This document shows, piece after piece, positions 19,349-27,969 of a stretch of 64,000 nt of DNA. Position numbers and translations under genes: made by a program. Source of the DNA: Vreelandella sp031769195 (GTDB taxonomy: Bacteria; Pseudomonadota; Gammaproteobacteria; Pseudomonadales; Halomonadaceae); assembly GCF_031769195.1 (NCBI RefSeq), contig NZ_JAVHNP010000004.1:1-64000 (forward strand). Reading direction: 5' to 3'. Every line of letters begins with the position of its first letter. Positions within the stretch are counted from its first letter, which is position 1. Below the pieces are notes generated by a model. It was not told where the DNA came from and made no database searches. It worked only from the letters and a program-made list of their open reading frames with translations.

Positions 19349-21010
19349 ATGGCGCAATACGTATTCACCATGAATCGGGTTGGCAAAGTAGTGCCGCCCA
19401 AAAAGCAAATTCTCAAGGATATTTCGCTCTCGTTCTTCCCCGGTGCCAAAATCGGCGTGCTGGGTTTGAACGGTGCCGGTAAGTCCACGCTGCTGCGCAT
19501 TATGGCCGGTGTCGATAAAGAGTTTGAAGGTGAAGCTCGTCCGATGCCGGGCATTAATGTGGGCTACTTGCCCCAGGAACCGCAGCTAGACGACGAGAAA
19601 AACGTCCGGGATACCGTCGAAGAAGCACTGGGAGCCATTAAAGAAGCACAGGAGAAGCTCGACGCGGTATACGCCGCCTACGCCGAGCCTGATGCGGATT
19701 TTGATGCTCTCGCCAGCGAGCAAGCACGCCTTGAAAACATTATCGAGGCCGCTGATGCGCATAACCTTGAGCGCAAGCTGGAAGTGGCCGCTGAAGCACT
19801 GCGTCTGCCGCCATGGGAGGCCAAAGTAGGCCATCTTTCGGGGGGTGAACGCCGCCGTGTGGCGCTTTGCCGTCTGCTGCTCTCAAGCCCGGACATGCTG
19901 CTATTAGACGAGCCGACCAACCACTTGGACGCTGAATCTGTCGCGTGGCTTGAGCGCTTCTTGCACGACTACAACGGCACTGTCGTGGCCATCACCCACG
20001 ACCGCTACTTCTTGGATAACGTTGCTGGCTGGATTCTTGAACTGGACCGTGGCCAGGGCATTCCATTTGAAGGCAACTACTCCCAGTGGCTGGAGCAGAA
20101 AGAGCAGCGCCTGACCCAAGAAGCGAAGCAAGAGGCATCTCGCCAGAAAGCCATCAAGCAAGAGCTTGAGTGGGTACGCAGCAATGCTAAAGGTCGCCAA
20201 GCGAAAAGCAAAGCGCGCCTTAATCGCTTCGAAGAGATGCAATCTGGCGACTTCCAGAAGCGTAACGAGACCAACGAGATCTACATTCCGCCTGGCCCGC
20301 GCCTTGGCGATAAAGTGATCGAGTTCCATAACGTTACCAAGCGCTTTGATGACAAGCTGCTCTACCAAGACCTCTCCTTTACCATCCCCCAAGGGGCGAT
20401 TGTGGGTATTGTCGGTGGTAATGGTGCCGGTAAATCAACGCTGTTTAAGCTGGTAACGGGCAAAGAGCAGCCGGATGCTGGCGAAGTGGTGATTGGTGAG
20501 ACCGTTGATATCGCCTACGTTGAGCAGCTGCGTGATGCGCTAGACGATAAACAGACTGTTTGGGAAGCCGTGTCAGACGGCCAAGACATTCTCAACATCA
20601 ACGGCTATGAAGTCTCCTCACGCGCTTACGTTGGCCGCTTCAATTTCAAAGGCAACGACCAGCAAAAGCGCCTGGATGAGCTTTCCGGTGGTGAGCGTGG
20701 CCGCCTGCAGTTGGCACAAACCCTAAAACAAGGGGCTAACGTGCTGCTGTTGGACGAACCGTCTAACGATCTGGATATTGAAACCCTGCGCGCACTGGAA
20801 GAAGCCCTGCTGGCCTTCCCCGGCTGTGCCATGGTGATCTCTCACGACCGCTGGTTCCTGGATCGTATTGCCACCCATATTCTGGCGTTTGAAGGCGATT
20901 CCGAAGTGGTGTTCTTTGACGGTAACTACACCGAATACGAAGAAGATCACAAGAAGCGCGTCGGTAACGACACGCCGAAGCGCATGAAGTACAAGCGTAT
21001 CGACGCCTAA
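19349..21010 (+). CDS. ettA: Energy-dependent translational throttle protein EttA (ABC-F ATPase)
   Basis: 553-residue cytoplasmic ABC-F protein with two ATP-binding cassettes and no membrane segments. First Walker A GLNGAGKST at 39-47, signature LSGGERRR and Walker B MLLLDEPTNHLD; second Walker A GGNGAGKST, LSGGERGR and LLLDEPSNDLD. The linker between cassettes carries the charged arm that contacts tRNA and ribosome in this family. N-terminus MAQYVFTMNRVGKVVPPKKQ is diagnostic for EttA, which gates entry of ribosomes into elongation according to the ADP/ATP ratio. Stand-alone gene closed by a strong terminator. Confidence 0.97.
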   Translation: MAQYVFTMNRVGKVVPPKKQILKDISLSFFPGAKIGVLGLNGAGKSTLLRIMAGVDKEFEGEARPMPGINVGYLPQEPQLDDEKNVRDTVEEALGAIKEAQEKLDAVYAAYAEPDADFDALASEQARLENIIEAADAHNLERKLEVAAEALRLPPWEAKVGHLSGGERRRVALCRLLLSSPDMLLLDEPTNHLDAESVAWLERFLHDYNGTVVAITHDRYFLDNVAGWILELDRGQGIPFEGNYSQWLEQKEQRLTQEAKQEASRQKAIKQELEWVRSNAKGRQAKSKARLNRFEEMQSGDFQKRNETNEIYIPPGPRLGDKVIEFHNVTKRFDDKLLYQDLSFTIPQGAIVGIVGGNGAGKSTLFKLVTGKEQPDAGEVVIGETVDIAYVEQLRDALDDKQTVWEAVSDGQDILNINGYEVSSRAYVGRFNFKGNDQQKRLDELSGGERGRLQLAQTLKQGANVLLLDEPSNDLDIETLRALEEALLAFPGCAMVISHDRWFLDRIATHILAFEGDSEVVFFDGNYTEYEEDHKKRVGNDTPKRMKYKRIDA

Positions 21011-21031
21011 TTAGTAGGCGTTCATATCGCG

Positions 21032-21068
21032 AAAAGCCCTGCTGACGTTGCCGTCGCAGGGCTTTTTT
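21032..21068 (+). terminator. Strong Rho-independent terminator after ettA
   Basis: AAAAGCCCTGC pairs with GCAGGGCTTTTTT around a short loop. The A/T symmetry means it may also stop transcription of the convergent hinT gene. Confidence 0.9.
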
Positions 21069-21085
21069 AGTGCGCTGAAAACCGC

Positions 21086-21427
21086 TTAGCCAGCAGGCCA
21101 GGTAAACTCACGCCCACCCAACAGATGCATATGGATATGGTAAACGGTCTGCCCGCCCATCTCGTTGCAGTTCATCACCACCCGGTAGCCGTCTTCCGCA
21201 AAACCTTGCTGCTTAGCAAGCTGCGCGGCGGTGTGCTGCAAACGACCCACGAGCGCTAAGTCTCTGCCCTCAATATCGTTCAGCGTGGGGATGTGCTTTT
21301 TGGGAATAATCAGCTGATGCGTTGGCGCCTGGGGGCTAATGTCGTTAAACGCCAGTACATGCTCATCTTCAAAAACGATATCCGCAGGAATATCGCGGTT
21401 AATAATTTTGCAGAACAAACACTCCAT
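21086..21427 (-). CDS. hinT: HIT-family purine nucleoside phosphoramidase HinT
   Basis: 113 residues, cytoplasmic. Carries the zinc-like CxxC (CLFCKI) at the N-terminus and the histidine triad motif HIHMHLLGG near residue 98, with the nucleotide-pocket segment NDISPQAPTHQLIIPKKHI. Members hydrolyse AMP-lysine and related phosphoramidates, including by-products of aminoacyl-tRNA synthetases. Full family length. Convergent with ettA. Confidence 0.95.
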   Translation of the reverse strand: MECLFCKIINRDIPADIVFEDEHVLAFNDISPQAPTHQLIIPKKHIPTLNDIEGRDLALVGRLQHTAAQLAKQQGFAEDGYRVVMNCNEMGGQTVYHIHMHLLGGREFTWPAG

Positions 21428-21496
21428 GACAGCCTCCTAGGTGGGCGCTTTTATGATTAAGCACGTTTATTATTCAATAAGGTAGTCCGTTACCCG

Positions 21497-22369
21497 CTAG
21501 CGAAAACGGCGCTGTGACAGCAAATGACGGACCAGTGGAGCCAATATAAGCTCCATCGCCAACGACATGCGTGCTCCAGGCACGACCAGGGTGTGCGGGC
21601 GCGTCATAAAAGAGTCTTTAATCATCGCCAACAGCCAGGGGAAGTCCACCGTCGAAGGGTCACGGAAGCGAATCACCACAAACGACTCCGCGTCGGTCGG
21701 GATATCCTGTACTTCAAAAGGGTTGGACGTATCAACCGTGGGCACTCGCTGGAAGTTGATATGAGTCCTGGAGAACTGTGGCTGAATATAGCGCACATAG
21801 TCGTCCATTCGACCCAAGATGGTATCAATCACTGCTTCCTGCGAGTAGCCGCGCAGCTTGGTGTCGCGGTCGATCTTTTGAATCCACTCTAGATTCATCG
21901 TCGGCGCCACGCCTACCAGCAGGTCGACATGGCGCGCGATATCGTACTCTTGGGTCACTAACCCGCCATGCAGTCCTTCGTAGAACAGCAGGTCGGTACC
22001 GCAAGGCAGCGACTGCCATTCGGTGAACGTACCCACCCGATATCCGGCTTCAATCTTCTGCTTATCTTCCGCATGAATATAGTGGCGAAACGTACCGGTA
22101 CCGTGCTCGCCATACTCGATGAACAGCCCTTCCAAGCGGTCAAGCAGGTTCGCTTCGACAGCAAAGTGAGATAACTCATCTTTGCGCTCCGGCTCTTCAC
22201 GAAAAATACGCTTTAAATCATCACGGGTGTAGCGGTGAAAGGCATCGCCATCGACCATGGCAGCATGAACGTCTTCACGTAGGAACATACGCTCGAAGCT
22301 GCGTCGCACGGTGGTGGTGCCTGCACCTGAGGAGCCCGTCACGGCAATGATGGGATATTCGCGGGACAT
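21497..22369 (-). CDS. prkB: Phosphoribulokinase, PrkB-type
   Basis: 290 residues. P-loop GSSGAGTTT at about 12-20, followed by DGDAFHRY and the conserved phosphoribulokinase segment FYEGLHGG with the catalytic acid region. Size and sequence fit the gammaproteobacterial PrkB type found in non-autotrophs such as E. coli. No RuBisCO gene is present here, so a Calvin cycle role is not indicated; physiological substrate is uncertain. ATG overlaps the thioesterase stop by one base (TAATG). Confidence 0.92.
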   Translation of the reverse strand: MSREYPIIAVTGSSGAGTTTVRRSFERMFLREDVHAAMVDGDAFHRYTRDDLKRIFREEPERKDELSHFAVEANLLDRLEGLFIEYGEHGTGTFRHYIHAEDKQKIEAGYRVGTFTEWQSLPCGTDLLFYEGLHGGLVTQEYDIARHVDLLVGVAPTMNLEWIQKIDRDTKLRGYSQEAVIDTILGRMDDYVRYIQPQFSRTHINFQRVPTVDTSNPFEVQDIPTDAESFVVIRFRDPSTVDFPWLLAMIKDSFMTRPHTLVVPGARMSLAMELILAPLVRHLLSQRRFR

Positions 22370-22809
22370 TACCCCTCCCTTGCATCAGCAAGCGTTTGTT
22401 TCAATGCATCGGGAATGGCCACCGGTCGGCCGGATGATAAATCTAGCAAGAGTTTATTCAACCTAGCCGTGGCCACAACCTGCCCCGACTCCGCCTTGGT
22501 GATGCGCTGGTAGACCGTCAACGCCTTACCTTCAGGGTTGGGTACGGCAGTTTCAATCACCAACGCATCGGGGAAGCGCGCTTCCTGCTGGTACTGGACC
22601 GCAAGATCTACGACCACGCTAGGGTAACCCTGCATGTCCCACTCCGGTAAGCCAAGAGACGCAAACGCATGCGACCTGGCTTCATGCAGCAACGAAACCA
22701 GCGCATCATGCCCCAAATGGCGACCGTAGTTCATATCCGTCACCCGCACCGTTAACGGATGCCGATGGATCACCGCCGCAGAGGGAAACTCCAACGCAAC
22801 ACGCTCCAT
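22369..22809 (-). CDS. Hotdog-fold acyl-CoA thioesterase (4HBT family)
   Basis: 146 residues. MNYGRHLGHDALVSLLHEAR contains the catalytic-type acidic and His residues of the 4-hydroxybenzoyl-CoA thioesterase hotdog family, followed by the long beta strands. It should hydrolyse acyl-CoA or a related thioester in the cytoplasm; chain-length specificity is unknown. Translationally coupled to prkB. Confidence 0.85.
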   Translation of the reverse strand: MERVALEFPSAAVIHRHPLTVRVTDMNYGRHLGHDALVSLLHEARSHAFASLGLPEWDMQGYPSVVVDLAVQYQQEARFPDALVIETAVPNPEGKALTVYQRITKAESGQVVATARLNKLLLDLSSGRPVAIPDALKQTLADAREG

Positions 22810-22859
22810 ACTTCAACTCCTTGTCGGGTGACGGTATCGCCTAGAGAGGCGGTCAGCGA

Positions 22860-24146
22860 TTACTGCTCTCGCGCCATCGCGCGGAACGCGATATCGCGAC
22901 GGAACTCAACGCCGTCCCAATGAATAGCCTTAACGCCCTGATACGCCTGCTGCTGGGCAGCAGAGACGCTATCACCTAATGCCGTGACACAGAGTACACG
23001 CCCACCGGCGGTAGTGACGTCACCTTCCGCGTTAAGTGCCGTTCCCGCATGGAAAACTTTGCACTGGGCCTGCTCGGCATCCGCCAAGCCGTGAATCACG
23101 TCACCTTTGCGGTAGCTGCCCGGGTAGCCGCCAGCGGCCAGCACGACGCCCACGGCCGCACGACGATCCCACTCGCACTGCTTACCGGCCAACTCGCCTT
23201 TAGCACCCGCTAGGCAAAGTGCCGCCAAATCGGAAGTAAGGCGCATCATAATCGGCTGGGTTTCCGGGTCACCAAAGCGGCAATTGTACTCAATCACTTT
23301 AGGGTTGCCCTGGGGGTCAATCATCAGCCCGGCATATAGGAAACCGGTGTAGTCGTTCCCCTCTTGCGCCATTCCTCGCACCGTCGGCAGAATCACCTGC
23401 TCCATAATGCGAGCATCTACTTCGGGCGTCACCACGGGTGCTGGTGAGTATGCCCCCATGCCACCGGTATTCGGGCCGGTATCACCATCGTAGGCGCGTT
23501 TATGATCTTGGCTCGTCGCCATAGGGACGACGTTTTCGCCATCTACCATCACGATGAAGCTGGCTTCTTCGCCTTCCAAGAGCTCTTCAATGACCACACG
23601 AGCGCCGGCATCGCCGAAGGCGTTCGCTTCTAACATATCGCGAATGGCTGCTTCCGCTTCCGCCTCGCTCATGGCCACAATGACGCCCTTACCCGCCGCT
23701 AAGCCATCGGCTTTAATCACAATGGGCGCGCCCATGTCGGCTAGATAGGCAAGCGCTGGTGCGACTTCCGTAAAGGTTTGGTAGTCGGCGGTAGGGATGC
23801 GATGACGGGCCAGAAAATCTTTTGTAAACGATTTAGAGCCTTCCAACTGTGCCGCACGCTGACTAGGGCCAAAGATGGTCAGCCCCGCCGCTTGAAACCG
23901 ATCAACGACACCTTCCACCAGCGGCGCTTCAGGGCCCACTACGGTCAGCGCAATGTGCTCTTGCTGGGCAAACGCCACCAAGGCGTCTAAGTCGGTCGCG
24001 CTGATCGCAACGTTCGTCAGCTTTGGCTCTGTGGCCGTGCCCGCGTTACCCGGGGCAACAAAGACCTGTTCTACGTCATTAGACTGAGCTAGCTTCCAAG
24101 CAAGCGCATGTTCGCGGCCACCGCCACCGATCATCAAAACTTTCAT
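22860..24146 (-). CDS. purD: Phosphoribosylamine-glycine ligase
   Basis: 428 residues; step 2 of de novo purine synthesis, joining phosphoribosylamine and glycine with ATP. N-terminus MKVLMIGGGGREHALAWKL is diagnostic, followed by the ATP-grasp core (KADGLAAGKGVIVA), FLYAGLMID and EYNCRFGDPETQ. ATG at 24146 has AAGGA six bases upstream; an in-frame TTG five codons earlier is not needed. No purH neighbour upstream in this window. Confidence 0.97.
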   Translation of the reverse strand: MKVLMIGGGGREHALAWKLAQSNDVEQVFVAPGNAGTATEPKLTNVAISATDLDALVAFAQQEHIALTVVGPEAPLVEGVVDRFQAAGLTIFGPSQRAAQLEGSKSFTKDFLARHRIPTADYQTFTEVAPALAYLADMGAPIVIKADGLAAGKGVIVAMSEAEAEAAIRDMLEANAFGDAGARVVIEELLEGEEASFIVMVDGENVVPMATSQDHKRAYDGDTGPNTGGMGAYSPAPVVTPEVDARIMEQVILPTVRGMAQEGNDYTGFLYAGLMIDPQGNPKVIEYNCRFGDPETQPIMMRLTSDLAALCLAGAKGELAGKQCEWDRRAAVGVVLAAGGYPGSYRKGDVIHGLADAEQAQCKVFHAGTALNAEGDVTTAGGRVLCVTALGDSVSAAQQQAYQGVKAIHWDGVEFRRDIAFRAMAREQ

Positions 24147-24214
24147 GGGTTTCCTTCTCAAACGGGAGAGCGTCGATGGGCGGCATTATGCCACAACACA
24201 GGCACAACGTGGCG

Positions 24215-24679
24215 TTAGGAGCTTTTATCCGTTTTATCCTCGTCATCCGCTTGAGTAGGCTGATTGAGCGCATTTTGCCAAAAGCGCATATTCTCCTCGG
24301 CCAGCTCGCGCATAAACTCCATCGGCGAGTGTCGTATCGCCTGCTGCCATTGGGACTGCATCCGCTTTTGCTGCTCTAGCATAAGCTGCGTACCTTGCTC
24401 TAAATAGCGCGCCAGCGGCAGCGGCGAGGACATATCGTACACACGGATCAACTGAGCCAGCAGATCGTTAGAGAACACTTCGGCTTCACTATCTGCCTGC
24501 TCTTGTTCAATAATAATCGACAGCAAAATGGTGCGCGTCAGATCTTCGCCACTTTTCGCGTCTTCAACACGAAAGGGCTCTTCTTCAATGATTAAACACC
24601 GCAAATCTTCCAGAGTGACATAGCGACTCTGTTGAGTGTCGTACAACCTGCGGTTGGCATATTTACGAATTACGCGCAC
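24215..24679 (-). CDS. phaR: Polyhydroxyalkanoate synthesis regulator PhaR
   Basis: 154 residues. N-terminal PHB/PHA accumulation regulator DNA-binding domain (VIRKYANRRLYDTQQSRYVTLEDL) followed by a PhaR accessory domain and a glutamine-rich helical tail. In relatives it represses phasin and PHA genes and binds PHA granules, consistent with the PHA storage of halomonads. GTG start at 24679 with GGAG seven bases upstream; an ATG in the same leader is out of frame. Confidence 0.92.
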   Translation of the reverse strand: MRVIRKYANRRLYDTQQSRYVTLEDLRCLIIEEEPFRVEDAKSGEDLTRTILLSIIIEQEQADSEAEVFSNDLLAQLIRVYDMSSPLPLARYLEQGTQLMLEQQKRMQSQWQQAIRHSPMEFMRELAEENMRFWQNALNQPTQADDEDKTDKSS

Positions 24680-24814
24680 AGCGCATCTCCTTAAACGCGA
24701 TAGAGGCTTTTGTCGCCGTTACTGCTATTGTGCCTGCAACACGCGCCCATGCAAGCCAGCTTAGCGGATTAGTGACGTTAAACACGCCTTTCCTATGACC
24801 AATAGACGACGAAT

Positions 24815-25525
24815 ATGAATTTGATTCTGCTAGACCCAAGCGAGATTGAGGGTCACCACGCTCGCATTACCGACGCACGACGCCTGACCCACCTTCATGA
24901 CGTCCATCGCGCCAATGAAGGTGACCGTTTAACGGTCGGCATCCAAGAAGGGGCAATGGGCAAAGCGACGTTAGTAAAGCTCAGTACCAAGCAAGCGCTG
25001 TTTACCCTGGAGGATATCAACGAGCCTCCCCCACCCGCCTTGCCCGTGCATCTTGTTTTAGCGCTGCCGCGCCCGCGCATGCTGGCCCGCACCTTAGAGC
25101 ACGTCACCGCCTTAGGGGTGAAAGAGATAACGCTGCTGCACACCAAGCGAGTGGAAAAAAGCTATTGGCAGTCACCGGAGCTTCGGGCTGAAAAAATTCA
25201 TCAGCACTTGGTACTTGGGCTAGAGCAAGCGCGGGATACCCAACTGCCTCACGTCACTCTTTGTAAGGGGTTTCGTCCCTTTATGGACGATCAGTTACCA
25301 ACCCTGCTAACCACACGACGCGGCTTGGTTGCCCATCCTGGCATGGAACACGCCTGCCCTCGCGGCATTGATGAGCCAACGCTATTGTTAGTAGGGCCTG
25401 AAGGCGGGTTTATCCCATGGGAAGTAGAACAGTTACTGGCGGCAGGCTGCGAGGGAATGCACTTGGGCCCTCGCATCCTGCGGGTCGAAACCGCTGTTAC
25501 AGCGCTGCTATCACGACTGTTCTAG
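24815..25525 (+). CDS. rsmE: 16S rRNA m3U1498 methyltransferase
   Basis: 236-residue SPOUT-class enzyme that methylates U1498 of 16S rRNA using S-adenosylmethionine. N-terminal PUA-like domain, then the knotted domain with ALPRPRMLARTLEHVTALGV, LLVGPEGGFIPWE and LGPRILRVETAV, the SAM-binding signature. Full length, divergent from phaR. Confidence 0.96.
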   Translation: MNLILLDPSEIEGHHARITDARRLTHLHDVHRANEGDRLTVGIQEGAMGKATLVKLSTKQALFTLEDINEPPPPALPVHLVLALPRPRMLARTLEHVTALGVKEITLLHTKRVEKSYWQSPELRAEKIHQHLVLGLEQARDTQLPHVTLCKGFRPFMDDQLPTLLTTRRGLVAHPGMEHACPRGIDEPTLLLVGPEGGFIPWEVEQLLAAGCEGMHLGPRILRVETAVTALLSRLF

Positions 25526-25540
25526 GCGCAATAGAGAAAG

Positions 25541-26095
25541 TCACGATTGGTCGTCTTCCGGGTCGTGGGGAACGTAAGGGGCATTTTCTCCACACCCGGG
25601 CTCTTGCAGGAAGGTATTGCGCACGTCTAATAAGCCCAGGTGGCTAATCGTGCGCCGTCCCAGCAGCAATGGATAAATCATCTCTTCCCGGTCACGCAGG
25701 CTAAACTGCTCTTCGTAGACAGTATCGCCCATACAGACGTCCATCAGCACCACCGGGCGCTCGTCACGGCCACCGGCACCACGCACCGTTTGTTCACGAT
25801 AGAGTGGACGCTCAATTTGATCGCTAAAGGTCTCTCCGCTCTCCTGATCTTCCAGCTTCAATCGAAAGCGTACCCACTCTTCGCCATCCTTCTCAAACAT
25901 CTCGATATCGCGGGCGTCCATTGACGAGGTAAGCGCGCCACTATCCAGCTTCGCTTTGACGGCAATACCCCATGGCTCGATGTAAGCATTCTCAACCCAG
26001 CCAAAGACCTTATCTTCAGCCTGTGCGTTAGCACTGGCTAGCAGGGAACCCGCCAGTACGCTTGCCCCCAATACCCCTAGAAATGTTTTTCCCAT
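25541..26095 (-). CDS. Exported retropepsin-like protein of the putative ATP-dependent zinc protease family
   Basis: 184 residues with a clean signal peptide (hydrophobic stretch ending in ANAQA). The core matches PF05618: GWVENAYIEPWGIAVKAKLDSGALTSSMDA holds the D-S-G-A active site like that of retroviral aspartic proteases, and RRTISHLGLLDV closes the domain. Despite the family name, no ATPase or zinc site is visible. Target unknown; envelope location likely. Confidence 0.82.
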   Translation of the reverse strand: MGKTFLGVLGASVLAGSLLASANAQAEDKVFGWVENAYIEPWGIAVKAKLDSGALTSSMDARDIEMFEKDGEEWVRFRLKLEDQESGETFSDQIERPLYREQTVRGAGGRDERPVVLMDVCMGDTVYEEQFSLRDREEMIYPLLLGRRTISHLGLLDVRNTFLQEPGCGENAPYVPHDPEDDQS

Positions 26096-26159
26096 TGCGA
26101 CTCATCCTTGGTGAGAAATTGACGTAGCGATCAAAAAGGTTAGAACAGCCAACGCCGCG

Positions 26160-27452
26160 TTAACGTAACCGTTCTAGCAATGATTGAGTGGCAAAGCCGT
26201 CCGGCACAAGTCCTTGGTCACGCTGAAAAGCGCGCAGACCTATCTGGGTGTTTGGCCCCATGATGCCATCTGCCGTGCCAACCGAGTAGCCAGCGTTATT
26301 CAACCGCTGCTGGAGGGTTCTGACATCATCGCGGGTTAAAGGTGCCTCATCTCTGGGCCATGATTGCGAAATGCCCTCACGCCCCGCAATGGCATCCGCT
26401 AACGTGGCTACTGCAAGTGCGTAGCTAGTAGCGTTGTTATAGCGCAAAATAGCGCGAAAATTTGGGCCAACAATGAATGCAGGACCGTTGGCGCCTGCGG
26501 GAACAATCACCGCCGCGCTATCGAAGGAGGGTAGCTCTCCACGCACCGCGCGCACGCCTTGAGCAGCCCACTCAGCGCTGCTGCGACGTTCTGTTTGGGC
26601 ATAATCAAACGAGGCCGGAAGCTCCACTTCTGCTCCCCAAGGCTGACCCGCTTGCCACCCTGCTTTCGCCAGATAATTCGCGGTGGATGCTATGACATCG
26701 GGAATACTGCCCCAAATATCACGACGCCCGTCATTGTCACCGTCAACCGCATAGGCTTCAAAGCTGCTGGGAATAAATTGCGTATGTCCCATGGCACCAG
26801 CCCAGGAGCCTTTCATTTGCTCTGCGGCAATATCGCCTTGGTCGATGATACGCAGCGCGGCTAACAGCTCGCCACGGGCAAAATCACGACGACGGCCGTC
26901 ATAGGCCAGTGTGGCAAGCGATTCTAGGGTCGAGAAATCACCAAAATTGCTGCCGTAATTACTCTCTACCCCCCAGATAGCTACCACGATTTCTGCTGGC
27001 ACCCCGTAGCGCTGCTGCATCTCTTGCGCTGTCTCACGGTGCTGAGCGTACTTCTCTCGGCCATTATCGATCCGCGTAGAGGACACAGCGCTGTCTAAAT
27101 ACTGCCAAATGGCACGCACAAACTCAGGCTGATAGCGGTCTAGTTCAATGACTCGTTCACGATAGCGCAGACCGTCAAAGGCCGAGGCTAAGGTCGCCTC
27201 GCTAATCCCTTGATTGGCTGCATAGCGGCGAAACTCGCTGAGCCACTGATGAAAACTGGCGTAGCGCACTTCTTCAGCGGCGCGGGCGTCTACCTCGGTC
27301 ATCAACTGCGGGCTAGCGTGGGCAGAGTGGCTATGGAACGCCACCGCTGTCGCGGCAAAAAACAAAAACGGTAGCACACTACCACTGCGCAAACTCAACG
27401 TGGCTTTAGGCTTCGATGACATACAGGGTAATAAAATAGGGGGCAATGACAT
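26160..27452 (-). CDS. MltB-type lytic murein transglycosylase with peptidoglycan-binding domain
   Basis: 430 residues. A signal peptide ending in SAHA precedes the SLT-like MltB catalytic domain with AIWGVESNYGSNFG, whose Glu is the general acid of lytic transglycosylases, and GAMGHTQFIPSSF. A C-terminal PG_binding_1 domain (TRDDVRTLQQRLNNAGYSVG) occupies about the last 60 residues. It cleaves glycan strands of peptidoglycan to anhydro-muropeptides in the periplasm. I chose ATG at 27452 with GAGA upstream; a longer frame to 27602 overlaps the DUF3429 gene and would bury the signal peptide. Confidence 0.9.
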   Translation of the reverse strand: MSLPPILLPCMSSKPKATLSLRSGSVLPFLFFAATAVAFHSHSAHASPQLMTEVDARAAEEVRYASFHQWLSEFRRYAANQGISEATLASAFDGLRYRERVIELDRYQPEFVRAIWQYLDSAVSSTRIDNGREKYAQHRETAQEMQQRYGVPAEIVVAIWGVESNYGSNFGDFSTLESLATLAYDGRRRDFARGELLAALRIIDQGDIAAEQMKGSWAGAMGHTQFIPSSFEAYAVDGDNDGRRDIWGSIPDVIASTANYLAKAGWQAGQPWGAEVELPASFDYAQTERRSSAEWAAQGVRAVRGELPSFDSAAVIVPAGANGPAFIVGPNFRAILRYNNATSYALAVATLADAIAGREGISQSWPRDEAPLTRDDVRTLQQRLNNAGYSVGTADGIMGPNTQIGLRAFQRDQGLVPDGFATQSLLERLR

Positions 27453-27520
27453 GGCTATCTTCTCTCGGCAGTCCTTGGCGTGAGCTGGATGATGGCTTAG
27501 AAATCGGGGAGATACTACCC

Positions 27521-27967
27521 CTAGGCGGCTAGGCGCCACAAAACGGCTAAATGGCAAACAGCAACAACGGCCGTTAATACACAGCGCAGCTTTAGGTACC
27601 AAGCGGCAAAGCCCTCTCGCCCTTCACGGCTAATATCGTAACCGCCTATCAGCACAAACCCCGCCAGCAATACCCAAAGCCCGGTGACTGGGCTAAAGAG
27701 CAGTGCTGGCCATGCGATTAAGCTAGGCACCATGGCGAGAAGAAGCCGCCGTGCGTTATTGCCCCGGGGCACCTGGAGCGCACTCCCCCAGTGAACACCC
27801 CCCAAAAACGACAAGATGACGGCGCTGTAATAAGTAAAACCGTAAATCGCGCTGATCTGCCAAACAGTAGGCGCTCCCCAGGCGGCAACGCTGCCACCTA
27901 TGAATGGCAACAGCCCTGCTAGGCCCAAGGCCCACGCTAAACGACGGTCACTGACGGTTGATCTCAT
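27521..27967 (-). CDS. DUF3429 family membrane protein
   Basis: 148 residues with four to five hydrophobic segments and the conserved FLGGVHWG motif characteristic of DUF3429 proteins. Function unknown. It follows the DASH cryptochrome gene by two bases, a likely operon partner. Confidence 0.82.
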   Translation of the reverse strand: MRSTVSDRRLAWALGLAGLLPFIGGSVAAWGAPTVWQISAIYGFTYYSAVILSFLGGVHWGSALQVPRGNNARRLLLAMVPSLIAWPALLFSPVTGLWVLLAGFVLIGGYDISREGREGFAAWYLKLRCVLTAVVAVCHLAVLWRLAA

Positions 27968-27969
27968 GC

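Noticed and set aside
22860..24146. Frameshift or start problem in purD because of an upstream in-frame TTG
   Set aside because: ATG at 24146 with AAGGA gives the normal N-terminus; the gene is intact.
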